Below are positions 9,244-19,756 of a stretch of DNA of 64,000 nt, in pieces (position 1 is the stretch's first letter; each line of letters opens with the position of its first letter). A model generated the notes under the pieces. That model did not search any database and was not told the DNA's origin. It saw only the letters and a program-made list of their open reading frames with translations. Origin of the DNA: CADEEN01 sp963751775 (lineage in GTDB: Bacteria; Pseudomonadota; Gammaproteobacteria; Burkholderiales; Burkholderiaceae_C); the NCBI GenBank assembly GCA_963751775.1, contig CAVVVW010000006.1:77976-141975 (forward strand), in the 5' to 3' direction. The translations under genes and the position numbers were made by a program.

Positions 9244-10515
9244 TCAATATTGGCCGGTGATGCCGGCAAGCCGCAGGTACCACTGCGCGACCCAGGCGAC
9301 GAAGGTTCGGCGCACGGCGGCCGTCCAGCCGCGGGCCAGTGGCGGCGCCGAGACTTCGCGCGACTGCGCGATCGCGCGCTCGAACGCGGCGGCCAGGGCG
9401 GCCGTGAACGTGGCGTCGCGCACGACGACGTTGGCCTCGAGGTTGAGCAGCAGCGACAGCGGGTCGATGTTCGAGCTGCCGACGGTGGCCCAGTCGTCGT
9501 CGGCCAGCGCCACCTTGGCGTGCAGGAAGGCCGGGGTGTATTCATAGATGCGCACGCCGCGCGACAGCAGCTCGTCGTAGAGCACGCTGGCGGCCAGGCC
9601 GGCAAAGCGGTAGTCGAGCTTGCCTTGCAGCAGCAGGCGCACCTGCACGCCGCGTTTGGCGGCGTCGCGCAAGGTGCGCAGAAACGACCGCCCCGGGTAG
9701 AAGTAGCTCGACACCAGGTCGATGCGCCGCCGCGAGCGGCGCAGCGCTTCGATGTAGCTGCGCTCGATGGCGCGGCGCTGGCGCAGGTTGTCGCGCACCA
9801 GGAAGGCGGCGTGCACGGGCCGGGTGTCGGGCCCGAGCGCCTCGGTGCCTGGGCGCAGCCGCAGGCGCTGCATCAGCCAGCGCGCGCGCGCCACCGGCTC
9901 GGCGCTCTTGGCCAGGGCCATCACCTCGTCGCGCCAATCGCGGCCGAACGCGGCGCGGGTCCACATCGCGCGGGCGGTCTGCGCCACGGGAACGACCACC
10001 GGGCCACGCAGCGCCACCGCGAAATCCAGCCGCGGCTCGCGCGTGGCGCCGTGATTGAGGTCATAGCGGTCGTCGATGATGTTGATGCCGCCGACGAAGG
10101 CCTGCTCGCTGTCGGTGGCCAGCAGCTTCTGGTGCAGACGCCGCAACTGGCCCGGCTGCAGCCACGAATACCAGCGGTCGATGGGGCGAAACACCGCCAG
10201 CGCCACGCCGCTGCCGTCGAACCAGCGCCGCAGCGAAGGCAGGCTGGCCTTGGAGCCGAAGCCGTCGACGACCACGCGCACGCGCACGCCGCGCCGTGCC
10301 GCGGCCTGCAGCACATCGGCCAGCGTGCGGCCGGCCATGTCGTCGTGAAAGATGTAGGTCGCCAGCCAGACCTCGTGGCGCGCGGCGTCGATGGCGGCCT
10401 TCATGGCCGGGAACAGCTCGTCGCCGCCGGTCAGCAGCGTGACCTCGTTGCCGCCGGTATACAGCGCGTCGCGCCGGGCGTACCAGGCGGTATCGTGCGG
10501 CCGGCTGAAGTTCAC
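9244..10515 (-). CDS. clsB: cardiolipin synthase B-like phospholipase D protein
   Basis: An intact 423-residue member of the phospholipase D superfamily with two HKD motifs: HQKLLATDSEQAFVGG (histidine near residue 128) and HAKVALADDDWATVGSSN (near residue 335). This arrangement without N-terminal membrane helices matches ClsB, which makes cardiolipin from phosphatidylglycerol and can also transfer phosphatidyl groups. The start is a GTG at 10515 (VNFSRPHDTAW) overlapping the endonuclease stop (GTGA), rather than the upstream in-frame ATG at 10605, which lies inside the endonuclease gene. It is the last gene of the nudB - endonuclease - clsB run. Confidence 0.88.
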   Translation of the reverse strand: MNFSRPHDTAWYARRDALYTGGNEVTLLTGGDELFPAMKAAIDAARHEVWLATYIFHDDMAGRTLADVLQAAARRGVRVRVVVDGFGSKASLPSLRRWFDGSGVALAVFRPIDRWYSWLQPGQLRRLHQKLLATDSEQAFVGGINIIDDRYDLNHGATREPRLDFAVALRGPVVVPVAQTARAMWTRAAFGRDWRDEVMALAKSAEPVARARWLMQRLRLRPGTEALGPDTRPVHAAFLVRDNLRQRRAIERSYIEALRRSRRRIDLVSSYFYPGRSFLRTLRDAAKRGVQVRLLLQGKLDYRFAGLAASVLYDELLSRGVRIYEYTPAFLHAKVALADDDWATVGSSNIDPLSLLLNLEANVVVRDATFTAALAAAFERAIAQSREVSAPPLARGWTAAVRRTFVAWVAQWYLRLAGITGQY

Positions 10516-11321
10516 GCCGACGACCAGTCGAACTCGGCCACCAGCGGCAGGTGGTCGCTCATGCGCGCCCACGACGCGCCGCGCGGCACGAACGTCGAGC
10601 GGCAAGTCAGGCCGCGCGTGTAGACGCGGTCGAGCGAGAAGACCGGCACCCGCGACGGGAAGGTCGATCGGCGCACTGCGCGGGCACCATCGCCGAGCGC
10701 CCGCGCCAGGCCGATCTCGCGCATCGGTGCGTCCAGCCTTTCACCCCAGTCGTTGAAGTCGCCGGCGACGAGCAGCGCCGCGCCGGCCGGCACCTCGGCG
10801 GCGATGAATTCGGCCAGGCGCTGCACCTGGCGCACGCGTCCCGCGTGCATCAGGCCCAGGTGCGCCACCACGGCGTGCACCGTGCGCCCGTGCCACAGCA
10901 CCGGCACATGCAGCAGGCCGCGTTGCTCGAAGCGGTGGTCGCTGACGTCGTGGTGCCCGATGTCGCCGAGCGGCCAGCGCGAAAGCAGCGCGTTGCCATG
11001 TTCGCCGTGGCGGGTGACGGCGTTGCTTCGGTACGCCGCCTCGTAGCCCTCCGGCGCCAGGAACTCGGCCTGCCCCTGCGCCGGCCAGCCGAACCAGGTG
11101 CGGTCGAACTGGCGTGCGTCGCGGCTGTGGTGCAGCCTGACCTCCTGCAGGAACACCAGGTCGGCGTCGAGCGCCTCGATGGCCAGGCCCAGGTTGTGTA
11201 TCTCCAGGCGCTTGCCCGGGCCCATGCCGCGCACGCCCTTGTGGATGTTGTAGGTGGCCACCCGCAGCCGGTCATGCTGGCCGGTGTGCGCTGGCAGCTG
11301 GCTCGGTCGCATCGGATTCAT
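10512..11321 (-). CDS. endonuclease/exonuclease/phosphatase-family protein
   Basis: An intact 269-residue metal-dependent hydrolase of the DNase I-like fold. The core motifs are LRVATYNIHKG, ADLVFLQEV (catalytic glutamate), ALLVAGDFNDW, SLDRVYTRG and the C-terminal MSDHLPLVAEF. Its substrate could be a nucleic acid, phospholipid or phosphoester. In this conserved neighbourhood it sits directly before ClsB, which suggests a membrane-lipid or phosphodiester role. Its ATG at 11321 overlaps the nudB stop (ATGA) and its stop overlaps the clsB GTG, so the three are translationally coupled. Confidence 0.85.
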   Translation of the reverse strand: MNPMRPSQLPAHTGQHDRLRVATYNIHKGVRGMGPGKRLEIHNLGLAIEALDADLVFLQEVRLHHSRDARQFDRTWFGWPAQGQAEFLAPEGYEAAYRSNAVTRHGEHGNALLSRWPLGDIGHHDVSDHRFEQRGLLHVPVLWHGRTVHAVVAHLGLMHAGRVRQVQRLAEFIAAEVPAGAALLVAGDFNDWGERLDAPMREIGLARALGDGARAVRRSTFPSRVPVFSLDRVYTRGLTCRSTFVPRGASWARMSDHLPLVAEFDWSSA

Positions 11322-11779
11322 GAACTGAAAGCCGGCAGATGCAAGACCGCCTCGGCGTTGCTCGGCGAGAAGCAGCGATCGGCGGCTTCGCGCCACGGCA
11401 TCCAGGCGAAGCGCAGGTGTTCGCGCGGATTCAGCGTCACGGCGGTACCGGCCGGCACCGTGAGGCCGAAGACATGCTCGGTGTTGTGCGTCACGCCGGG
11501 CGCATAGCGGTCGCGCCAGACGGGGTAGATCTCGTACACGTTGATGAGTTGCCAGTCGCGCAGCGCGCCGAGCGGAACGGCGTCGCTGCCGATCCGGATG
11601 CCGGTTTCTTCGGCCACCTCGCGCACGCAGGTCTCGACCAGCGGTTCACCCGGCGCGTCCTTGGACCCGGTCACGCTCTGCCAGTAGCCGGGTTTGTCGG
11701 CACGTTCGATCAGGAGCACGTCGAGCGCCGGGGTGTGGATCACGACCAGCACGGACTCCGGGATCTTGTGAGCGGGCAT
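11318..11779 (-). CDS. nudB: dihydroneopterin triphosphate diphosphatase (Nudix)
   Basis: An intact 153-residue Nudix hydrolase with the box EPLVETCVREVAEETGI and a NudB-like body: PESVLVVIHTPALDVLLIER, GYWQSVTGSKD, NVYEIYPVWRDRYAPGVTHNTEHVFGL, HLRFAWMPWREA. NudB removes pyrophosphate from dihydroneopterin triphosphate in folate synthesis. The spacing before the Nudix box is one residue longer than the textbook pattern. It lies about 70 bases after aspS on the same strand, the usual betaproteobacterial order. Confidence 0.88.
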   Translation of the reverse strand: MPAHKIPESVLVVIHTPALDVLLIERADKPGYWQSVTGSKDAPGEPLVETCVREVAEETGIRIGSDAVPLGALRDWQLINVYEIYPVWRDRYAPGVTHNTEHVFGLTVPAGTAVTLNPREHLRFAWMPWREAADRCFSPSNAEAVLHLPAFSS

Positions 11780-11847
11780 CAGAGCGTAGCCAAGGGTGCG
11801 GGAGAACCGCCCGCACGCCGATTCTGCCCAATGCGCAATGCTTCGGG

Positions 11848-13635
<1,788 letters not shown>

Positions 13636-13742
13636 GGATCGCTCCGGATTCGAGGTGTTGTGTGCCACCGCTGTCGGTGACGCAGTTGGGGTTCATGTGG
13701 GCGCCGCCGTCTGGCCGAACGCTCGCCGCGCGTTCGGCCGTT

Positions 13743-14390
13743 TCAATTTCGCGCGACAGCAGCGTTCGGCAGCGCGCTCACCGGCGGCGCCACGACACCC
13801 ATCGAGATGATGTACTTCAGCGCCTCGTCGACGCTCATGCGCAGCGCGATCACGTCGGCGCGCGGCACCATCAGGAAGAAGCCCGAGGTCGGGTTCGGTG
13901 TCGTCGGCACATACAGGCTGAGGTAGTCGGCGTGCAGGTACAACGCAGCCTCGCCGCCCGGCTTGCCAGTGACGAAGGCGATCGTCCAGCAGCCCTCGCG
14001 CGGGTACTGCACCAGCACCGCCTCGCGAAACGCGTTGCCGTTGGAAGAGAACAGCGTGTCCGAGACCTGCTTGATCGAGCTGTAGACCGACTTGACGATC
14101 GGAATGCGCTGCAGCAGCCGGCCGCCCTGGTGCAGCCACCACTGACCGACGAAGTTGGCGGCGAAGATGCCGGTCAGCAGCAGCGCCACGACCACCACCA
14201 GCAGGCCCAGGCCGTAGACGTGGCGCAGCATTTCCAGGAAGCCATGGGCCCCGTCGGGCAGCACCGCCTGGGTGGCGCTGACGAGCCAGCCGAACAGGCC
14301 GTCGACCATGCCGAGCACGGTGGTCAGCAGCCACACCGTGACGGCCAGCGGCAGCCACACCAGCAGGCCTGCGATGATGTACTTCCTCAT
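13743..14390 (-). CDS. DUF502 membrane protein
   Basis: An intact 215-residue inner-membrane protein of family DUF502. The first helix (MRKYIIAGLLVWLPLAVTVWLL) and a second one (VYGLGLLVVVVALLLTGIFAANFVG) precede the conserved soluble part: RIPIVKSVYSSIKQV, GCWTIAFVTG, SLYVPTTPNPTSGFFLMVP, ALKYIISMGV. The function is unknown, but linkage with aspS is widespread in proteobacteria. The ATG at 14390 is supported by the family N-terminus. It starts 17 bases after fmdB stops. Confidence 0.9.
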   Translation of the reverse strand: MRKYIIAGLLVWLPLAVTVWLLTTVLGMVDGLFGWLVSATQAVLPDGAHGFLEMLRHVYGLGLLVVVVALLLTGIFAANFVGQWWLHQGGRLLQRIPIVKSVYSSIKQVSDTLFSSNGNAFREAVLVQYPREGCWTIAFVTGKPGGEAALYLHADYLSLYVPTTPNPTSGFFLMVPRADVIALRMSVDEALKYIISMGVVAPPVSALPNAAVARN

Positions 14391-14406
14391 GGCGCGGTGC
14401 TCCGCC

Positions 14407-14793
14407 TCAGCTCGCGTCGCCGGAGGGGCTGGGGGCGCTGCCGGTGGTCGGGGTCGACGGCGCGGCGGGCGCCGCAGCCGGTGCCGGCGCCGGGGCGGCG
14501 GGCGCACCGGGAGCGGCGCCGCCCGCGCCGGCCTTCTCGACCTTGTCGGCGGCCGGCTTGTCTGCCGCCGGCTTGTCGCCCTCGGGCTTGGTGGCTGCCG
14601 GTGCGGCCTGCGGGTTGCGGAAGTCGGTCACGTACCAGCCCGAGCCCTTGAGCTGAAAGCCCGCTGCGGTAACCTGCTTCTCGAAGCGCGGCGCGCCGCA
14701 GGCCGGGCAATCGGCGAGCGGCGGATCGGACAGCTTGCGCAGCACGTCCCTCGTATGCCCGCAGGCGGCGCAGCGATAAGCGTAGATCGGCAT
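14407..14793 (-). CDS. FmdB-family zinc-ribbon protein
   Basis: A 128-residue protein with the compact N-terminal FmdB domain, MPIYAYRCAACGHTRDVLRK followed by CPACGAPRFEKQ. Two CxxC pairs would bind one zinc. The family segment FQLKGSGWYVTDF follows. The second half is a low-complexity alanine/proline/lysine tail with tandem KPAAD-type pieces, as in many betaproteobacterial members. Regulatory or metal-related roles have been proposed but not shown. It is the promoter-proximal gene of the fmdB - DUF502 - aspS group and is divergent from the polyamine-binding protein gene. Confidence 0.88.
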   Translation of the reverse strand: MPIYAYRCAACGHTRDVLRKLSDPPLADCPACGAPRFEKQVTAAGFQLKGSGWYVTDFRNPQAAPAATKPEGDKPAADKPAADKVEKAGAGGAAPGAPAAPAPAPAAAPAAPSTPTTGSAPSPSGDAS

Positions 14794-14955
14794 GGGCGCA
14801 GTCGAGCCGCAAAACGTCGCGGCAAAGTATGGAATTATAGGGAACCGATGCAACTGATCCGATAATTCCCCGGGCAGCCGGGCCAGTGGTGCGCTCGAGT
14901 GCGCCGCGGCGCCGGATACCCCACCCTGTTCGTTCCTCAATCGGGAGATCATTCA

Positions 14956-16083
14956 ATGAGGCCGTTCCAATCTCGCGTCACGACCTTGTCCTGCTGCCTG
15001 GCCGCACTCGCCACGCTGGCTGTTGGCCCCAACGCACTGGCCGAGGAAGAGAAGGTCGTCAACATCTACAACTGGGCCGACTACATCGCGCCCGACACGA
15101 TCAAGAACTTCGAGAAGGAAACCGGCATCAAGGTCCGCTACGACAACTTCGACAGCAACGAAGTGCTGCACGCCAAGCTGGTGGCGGGCCGCACGGGCTA
15201 TGACGTCGTCGTGCCGGGGTCGCACTTCGCCAAGATGCAGATCGACGGCGGCCTGTTGATGAAGCTCGACAAGAGCCAGCTGCCGAACCTGAAGAACCTG
15301 GACCCTTCGATCCAGGCCCAGTTGGCCAAGCTCGATCCGGGCAACGACTACCTGGTCGACTGGCTCTGGGGTTACACGACGGTCGGGATCAACGCCGAGA
15401 AGGTGAAGAAGGCGCTCGGCGCGCTGCCGATGCCCGACAACGCGTGGGACCTGGTCTTCAAGCCGGAGTACGCGTCCAAGCTGAAGGGCTGCGGCGTGTC
15501 GTTCCTCGACACCGCCTCCGAAGTGATCCCGATCGCGCTCAAGTACATCGGCAAGGACCCGCACAGCAAGGACGCCGCCGACTACAAGGCCGCCGGCGAG
15601 ATGCTCAATCGCGTGCGGCCCTACGTGACCCGCTTCTCGGGTTCCGGCTCGGACTACATCGACCAGATGGCGCGCGGCCAGCTGTGTGCCGTGGTCGGCT
15701 GGTCGGGCGACATCTACATCGCCAAGGACCGCGCGTCCAAGGCCAAGCGCCCGCAGGCACTGGAAGTGCTGCTGCCCAAAGCCGGCAGCCTGCTCTTCTT
15801 CGACGTGATGGCGATCCCCAAGGATGCCAAGCATCCTGAGAACGCGCACAAGTGGATCAACTACATCCTGCGCCCGGAAGTGCACGCGTCGTTGACCAAC
15901 GCCGTCTTCTACGCGAATCCGAATCAGGAAGCGAAGAAGTTCGTCAAGCCCGAGCTGGCCAACGACAAGGCGGTGTTCCCCGATCCCAGCGCGCTCGCGA
16001 CCATGATCCTGCCGGGCGTCCCCGACCAGGCGACGCGCCGCCTGATGACGCGCACCTTCACCAGCTTCAAGGCCGGGCGCTGA
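14956..16083 (+). CDS. potF: polyamine ABC transporter periplasmic binding protein (PotF-like)
   Basis: An intact 375-residue type 2 periplasmic binding protein for spermidine or putrescine. A signal peptide ends near GPNALA-EEEK (about residue 29). The mature domain has the family blocks VVNIYNWADYIAPDTIKNFEKETG, VRYDNFDSNEVLHAKL, GYDVVVPGSHFAK, WGYTTVGINAEKV, AVVGWSGDIYIAKDRA and HKWINYILRPEVHASLTNAVFYANPN. The start at 14956 has a GGGAGA ribosome-binding site seven bases upstream. The membrane and ATPase components are not adjacent, so this copy is an orphan or serves a transporter encoded elsewhere. Confidence 0.93.
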   Translation: MRPFQSRVTTLSCCLAALATLAVGPNALAEEEKVVNIYNWADYIAPDTIKNFEKETGIKVRYDNFDSNEVLHAKLVAGRTGYDVVVPGSHFAKMQIDGGLLMKLDKSQLPNLKNLDPSIQAQLAKLDPGNDYLVDWLWGYTTVGINAEKVKKALGALPMPDNAWDLVFKPEYASKLKGCGVSFLDTASEVIPIALKYIGKDPHSKDAADYKAAGEMLNRVRPYVTRFSGSGSDYIDQMARGQLCAVVGWSGDIYIAKDRASKAKRPQALEVLLPKAGSLLFFDVMAIPKDAKHPENAHKWINYILRPEVHASLTNAVFYANPNQEAKKFVKPELANDKAVFPDPSALATMILPGVPDQATRRLMTRTFTSFKAGR

Positions 16084-16102
16084 CGCGCGGCGAAGAAGCG
16101 GC

Positions 16103-16119
16103 GCAGGCGGGGTGCCTGC
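16103..16119. terminator. possible shared hairpin between convergent potF and ubiB
   Basis: GCAGGC and GCCTGC form a six-base-pair stem with a five-base GGGGT loop in the 37-base gap between the two convergent stops. The flanks GAAGC and TTC extend the pairing weakly. There is no clear T-tract. Confidence 0.4.
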
Positions 16120-16120
16120 T

Positions 16121-17674
16121 TCAGTGCCACGAACCGTTCAGGCGCAGCAGCAGCTGCGCCACCACCAGCCCGGCGACGAAGCCGAAGCAGACCCACAACA
16201 CCGCACGCAGCAGGCGGTTGGTGCGGCGCTGCTCTTCCAGCAGCGCCTGCAAGGTCGCCGCGTCCTGCCTGGGCTGCAGCGCGGCATGCAGCAGCCGCGG
16301 CAGCTCGGGCAACATCTGGGCGTAGCGCGGGGCCTCGTCCTTCAGCCGCTCGACCAGGCCGGCCCAACCGATCTGCTCGTTCATCCAGCGTTCGAGGAAC
16401 GGCTTGGCCGTGCTCCACAGGTCGAGCTCCGGGTCGAGCTGACGGCCCAGGCCCTCGATGTTGAGCAGCGTCTTTTGCAGCAGCACCAGCTGCGGCTGGA
16501 TCTCGACGTTGAACCGGCGCGAGGTCTGGAACAGCCGCAGCAGCACCTGGCCCAGCGAGATGTCCTTCAGCGGGCGGTCGAACAGCGGCTCGCAGACGGT
16601 GCGGATCGCGCTTTCGAGCGCGTCGATGCGGGTCGCGGCCGGCGCCCAGCCGCTTTCGACATGCAGTTCGGCCACACGCTTGTAGTCACGCCGGAAGAAG
16701 GCCGTGAAGTTCTGCGCCAGGTAGTCGCGGTCGCTGTCGGTGAGCGTGCCGACGATGCCGAAATCGAGCGCGATGTAGCGGCCGAAGGTGGCCGGCGCCG
16801 TGCTGACCTGGATGTTGCCCGGGTGCATGTCGGCGTGGAAGAAGCCGTCGCGAAAGACCTGCGTGAAGAAGATCGTGACGCCGTCGCGGGCGAGCTTCTT
16901 CAGATCCACGCCGGCGGCGCGCAGGCGCTCGGTCTGGCTGATCGGCACGCCATCCATGCGCTGCATCACCATCACGCTGGGTTGGCACAGGTCCCAGACC
17001 ATTTCGGGCACTTCGACCAGGGCCAGGCCCGCCATGTTGCGGCGCAGTTGCGCGGCGTTGGCCGCCTCGCGCACGAGATCGAGCTCGTCGTGCAGGTAGA
17101 CGTCGAACTCGGCCACCACCTCCCTGGGCTTGAGGCGCTTGCCGTCGAGGCTGACGCGTTCGACCCAGGTCGCCAGGCGGTGCAGCAGCGCCAGGTCACG
17201 CTCGATGGCCAGCTGCATGCCCGGGCGCAGCACCTTGACCGCCACCTCGCGCCCATCGTGCAGGGTGGCAAAGTGCACCTGCGCGATCGACGCGCTGGCC
17301 ACCGGTTCGGCGTCGAACGAGGAGAAGACCTCGTCGATGCGCCGGCCGAACGCGCGTTCGACCAGCGCGATCGACTCGGCGCTGGGAAACGGCGGCACGC
17401 GGTCCTGCAGCTTGGCCAGTTCGTCGGCCACGTCCAGCGGCAGCAGATCGCGCCGCGTCGACAGCACCTGGCCGAACTTGACGAAGATCGGGCCCAGCCG
17501 TTCCAGCGCGCGGCGCAGGCGAACGCCGCGCGGCTCGTCGAAGCGCCGGCCGATCATGACGATGCGTGCCAGCGCCCGCACCCAGCGCTGGCGCAGCCCC
17601 GACAGCGCGATGTCGTCGACCCCGAAGCGCAGCAGCGTGAAGGCGATGAAGACCAGGCGCGCCAGCTGGGTCAT
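16121..17674 (-). CDS. ubiB: ubiquinone biosynthesis ABC1/ADCK-type kinase-like protein
   Basis: An intact 517-residue UbiB, an atypical protein-kinase-like ATPase needed for ubiquinone synthesis at the inner membrane. The KxGQ motif is KFGQVLSTR (about residues 66-74) and the alanine-rich loop is AEPVASASIAQVH. The invariant lysine lies in EVAVKVLRPGM, and the catalytic and metal sites in FHADMHPGN and ALDFGIVG. The C-terminal transmembrane segment (LLRAVLWVCFGFVAGLVVAQLLL) matches family topology. Its ATG overlaps the ubiJ stop (ATGA), so UbiJ and UbiB are co-translated, as their joint role in the Ubi complex predicts. Confidence 0.96.
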   Translation of the reverse strand: MTQLARLVFIAFTLLRFGVDDIALSGLRQRWVRALARIVMIGRRFDEPRGVRLRRALERLGPIFVKFGQVLSTRRDLLPLDVADELAKLQDRVPPFPSAESIALVERAFGRRIDEVFSSFDAEPVASASIAQVHFATLHDGREVAVKVLRPGMQLAIERDLALLHRLATWVERVSLDGKRLKPREVVAEFDVYLHDELDLVREAANAAQLRRNMAGLALVEVPEMVWDLCQPSVMVMQRMDGVPISQTERLRAAGVDLKKLARDGVTIFFTQVFRDGFFHADMHPGNIQVSTAPATFGRYIALDFGIVGTLTDSDRDYLAQNFTAFFRRDYKRVAELHVESGWAPAATRIDALESAIRTVCEPLFDRPLKDISLGQVLLRLFQTSRRFNVEIQPQLVLLQKTLLNIEGLGRQLDPELDLWSTAKPFLERWMNEQIGWAGLVERLKDEAPRYAQMLPELPRLLHAALQPRQDAATLQALLEEQRRTNRLLRAVLWVCFGFVAGLVVAQLLLRLNGSWH

Positions 17675-18183
17675 GACTTCGCAGCGGGCGGCACCCAGCG
17701 GCGCAGGCCGGCGGCCAGCGCGGCGCCCAGGCTGGCCAGTTGGCGCGCGGGCAGCGGGCCGACGATGCGCGCCAGGTCGGCCTCGAGATCCCAGCGCAGG
17801 TTGTCGGCCAGCCAGTGCACGTCGGCGGCAAACGGGGCTTCGCCCTGCACCACCACCTCGGGCCGCTCGCCGGCCGCCAGGCGCACCATCAGCAGCGCCG
17901 GGTTGGCGGCTGCGACACGCAGTTGCAATTCGGCCGGCGCGCCCTGCGCAGCATCGACGTCAGCGCACCACTCGAGCAGACCGGCCGGCGTGACCAGGAA
18001 CACCGCCACCGGGGGCGGCGGCAGCAGCGACGGCCAATCCGTCAACTCGACGCTGAGGCGCTTGCCGGCGTGCGGCAGCAGGCGCGCCATCGCCACCGGC
18101 TCCGACGCCAGCAGGTGGTTGACCAGCAGCGTCAGGCGCTGCAGCACGGCGGGCACGAGCAGGGAGCGAACCGATTCCAGCAT
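17671..18183 (-). CDS. ubiJ: UbiJ-like SCP2-domain ubiquinone biosynthesis accessory protein
   Basis: An intact 170-residue protein with an N-terminal SCP2-like lipid-binding fold (VNHLLASEPVAMARLLPHAGKRLSVEL to VVQGEAPFAADVHWLADNLRWD) and the C-terminal RIVGPLPARQLASLG stretch typical of UbiJ. UbiJ binds ubiquinone intermediates and scaffolds the soluble Ubi complex. The start at 18183 (MLESVRSLLVPAVLQRL) fits family length; upstream in-frame ATG codons would extend into the epsB promoter region. It is followed by ubiB with a four-base overlap. The intergenic space to epsB is about 150 bases and divergent. Confidence 0.85.
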   Translation of the reverse strand: MLESVRSLLVPAVLQRLTLLVNHLLASEPVAMARLLPHAGKRLSVELTDWPSLLPPPPVAVFLVTPAGLLEWCADVDAAQGAPAELQLRVAAANPALLMVRLAAGERPEVVVQGEAPFAADVHWLADNLRWDLEADLARIVGPLPARQLASLGAALAAGLRRWVPPAAKS

Positions 18184-18334
18184 TTGCGTGGATTGTAGGC
18201 AGCGGCCAATCGACGCCCCTTGAGCGCGGGACCCCGAGCGGCGCGCCCATCGGTCGAGAATCAGCGCCCAGTCACCCACCCCTGACCGTTCGCGGCGCCT
18301 GCCCTGCACGCCGCGATCGCCCCTCCTTTCGGCA

Positions 18335-19732
18335 ATGTTCGAAGACCGCAGCCACAAACGCACCTTCTACAGCGCGCCGCAATCAGTGACTTCGCTGGTT
18401 GCGGCCTTTCTCGAGCCGACCATCACGGTCGCTGGTGCTGCTGGTGACCACGCTGCTCTTCGGCGAGCGCGTGCTGCGTCCCGACCTGGTGCTGTGCCTG
18501 CTGGTGTTTGCGCTGACCTTTCCCGGCCGCAACAACTTCAGGGACAAGCTGCTCACCGCCGGCACCGACATCTTCAGTTCGTGGCTGGCGCTGATGTGCA
18601 TCCTGGCCCTGGGCGCCTATGCCACCAACAGCCTGCAGTACTTCAACCGGGACGTGCTGCTGACCTGGGCCATCGCGACGCCGCTGCTGCAATGGCTGGC
18701 GCATGGGCATCGGCCGCACGGTACTGCGCCGCCGGGCCGCACGCCCGGAGTTGCGCCACTCGGCCATCGTCGTCGGCGCCGGTCCGCTGGGGGTGAAGGC
18801 GGCGCTTGCGCTGCAGGGCATTCGCGAACAGGGGCGCAATTTCATGGGCTGGTTCGACGACCGCACCGACGAGCGGCTGGACCATGAAACCAGCGGCCAC
18901 ATGCTCGGGCGGCCTGGCGGACGTGGCACCCTACGTCCGCGCCAACGGCATCAACGAGGTCTACATCACGCTGCCTCTGGGTTCGCAGCCGCGCATCCTC
19001 GAGTTGCTCGAAGGCCTGCAAGGCACGACGGCGTCGATCTACTTCGTGCCCGACGTCTTCGGCATCAGCATCATCCAGGGCCGGCTGCAGGACATGAACG
19101 GCGTGGCCGTGGTCGGCATCTGCGAAACACCCTTCACCGGCACCAACGAACTCATCAAGCGGCTGTCCGACATCGTGCTGGCCTCGATCATCGTGGTGCT
19201 GATTTCACCGGTGCTGCTGGCCATTGCCATCGGCGTCAAGCTCAGCTCGCCCGGCCCGGTGATCTTCCGCCAGCGCCGCAACGGGCTGGACGGCAGCGAG
19301 ATCACGGTCTACAAGTTCCGCTCGATGCGAACGATGGACGACGGTTCGGTCGTCGCGCAGGCGACCAAGGACGACCCGCGCGTCACGCCATTCGGCGCCT
19401 TCCTGCGCCGCACCTCGCTCGACGAGTTGCCGCAATTCTTCAACGTGCTGCAGGGGAGCATGAGCATCGTCGGTCCGCGTCCGCACGCCGTGGCCCACAA
19501 CGAGCAGTACCGGCAGATCATCAAGGCGTACATGGTCCGGCACAAGGTCAAGCCGGGCATCACCGGCTGGGCACAGATCAATGGCCTGCGTGGCGAAACC
19601 GAGACGATCGAGAAAATGAAAGCCCGCGTCGAATACGATCTGGAGTACTTGCGCAACTGGTCGCTCGGGCTGGACCTGCAGATCATCGTGCGCACCCTCA
19701 GAGTGGTCTTGTTCGATCGCAAGGCGTACTGA
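18335..19732 (+). CDS. epsB: undecaprenyl-phosphate hexose-1-phosphate transferase, EpsB/WcaJ type (frameshifted)
   Basis: This is the initiating enzyme of the polysaccharide: it transfers a hexose-1-phosphate from a UDP-sugar to undecaprenyl phosphate at the inner membrane. The N-terminal membrane helices (LVLLVTTLLFGERVLRPDLV, SSWLALMCILALGAYA) are followed by a CoA-binding-like cytoplasmic domain (SAIVVGAGPLGVKAALALQG). The catalytic bacterial sugar transferase domain starts at LIKRLSDIVLASIIVVLISP and includes SSPGPVIFRQRRNG, VYKFRSMRT, RTSLDELPQFFNVLQGSMSIVGPRPH and KPGITGWAQINGLRGET. Frameshifts lie near 18430, 18700 and 18905; corrected length is about 465 residues, normal for the family. 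It heads the plus-strand epsB-epsL-galE group. Confidence 0.88.
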
Positions 19733-19756
19733 GCTTCCTGCCTCCAGGAGATAGAC

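Noticed and set aside
16112..18223. 703-residue open frame on the plus strand
   Set aside because: It is antisense to ubiB and ubiJ, both intact with family motifs, and its translation is low-complexity R/A/H/Q-rich with no domain resemblance.
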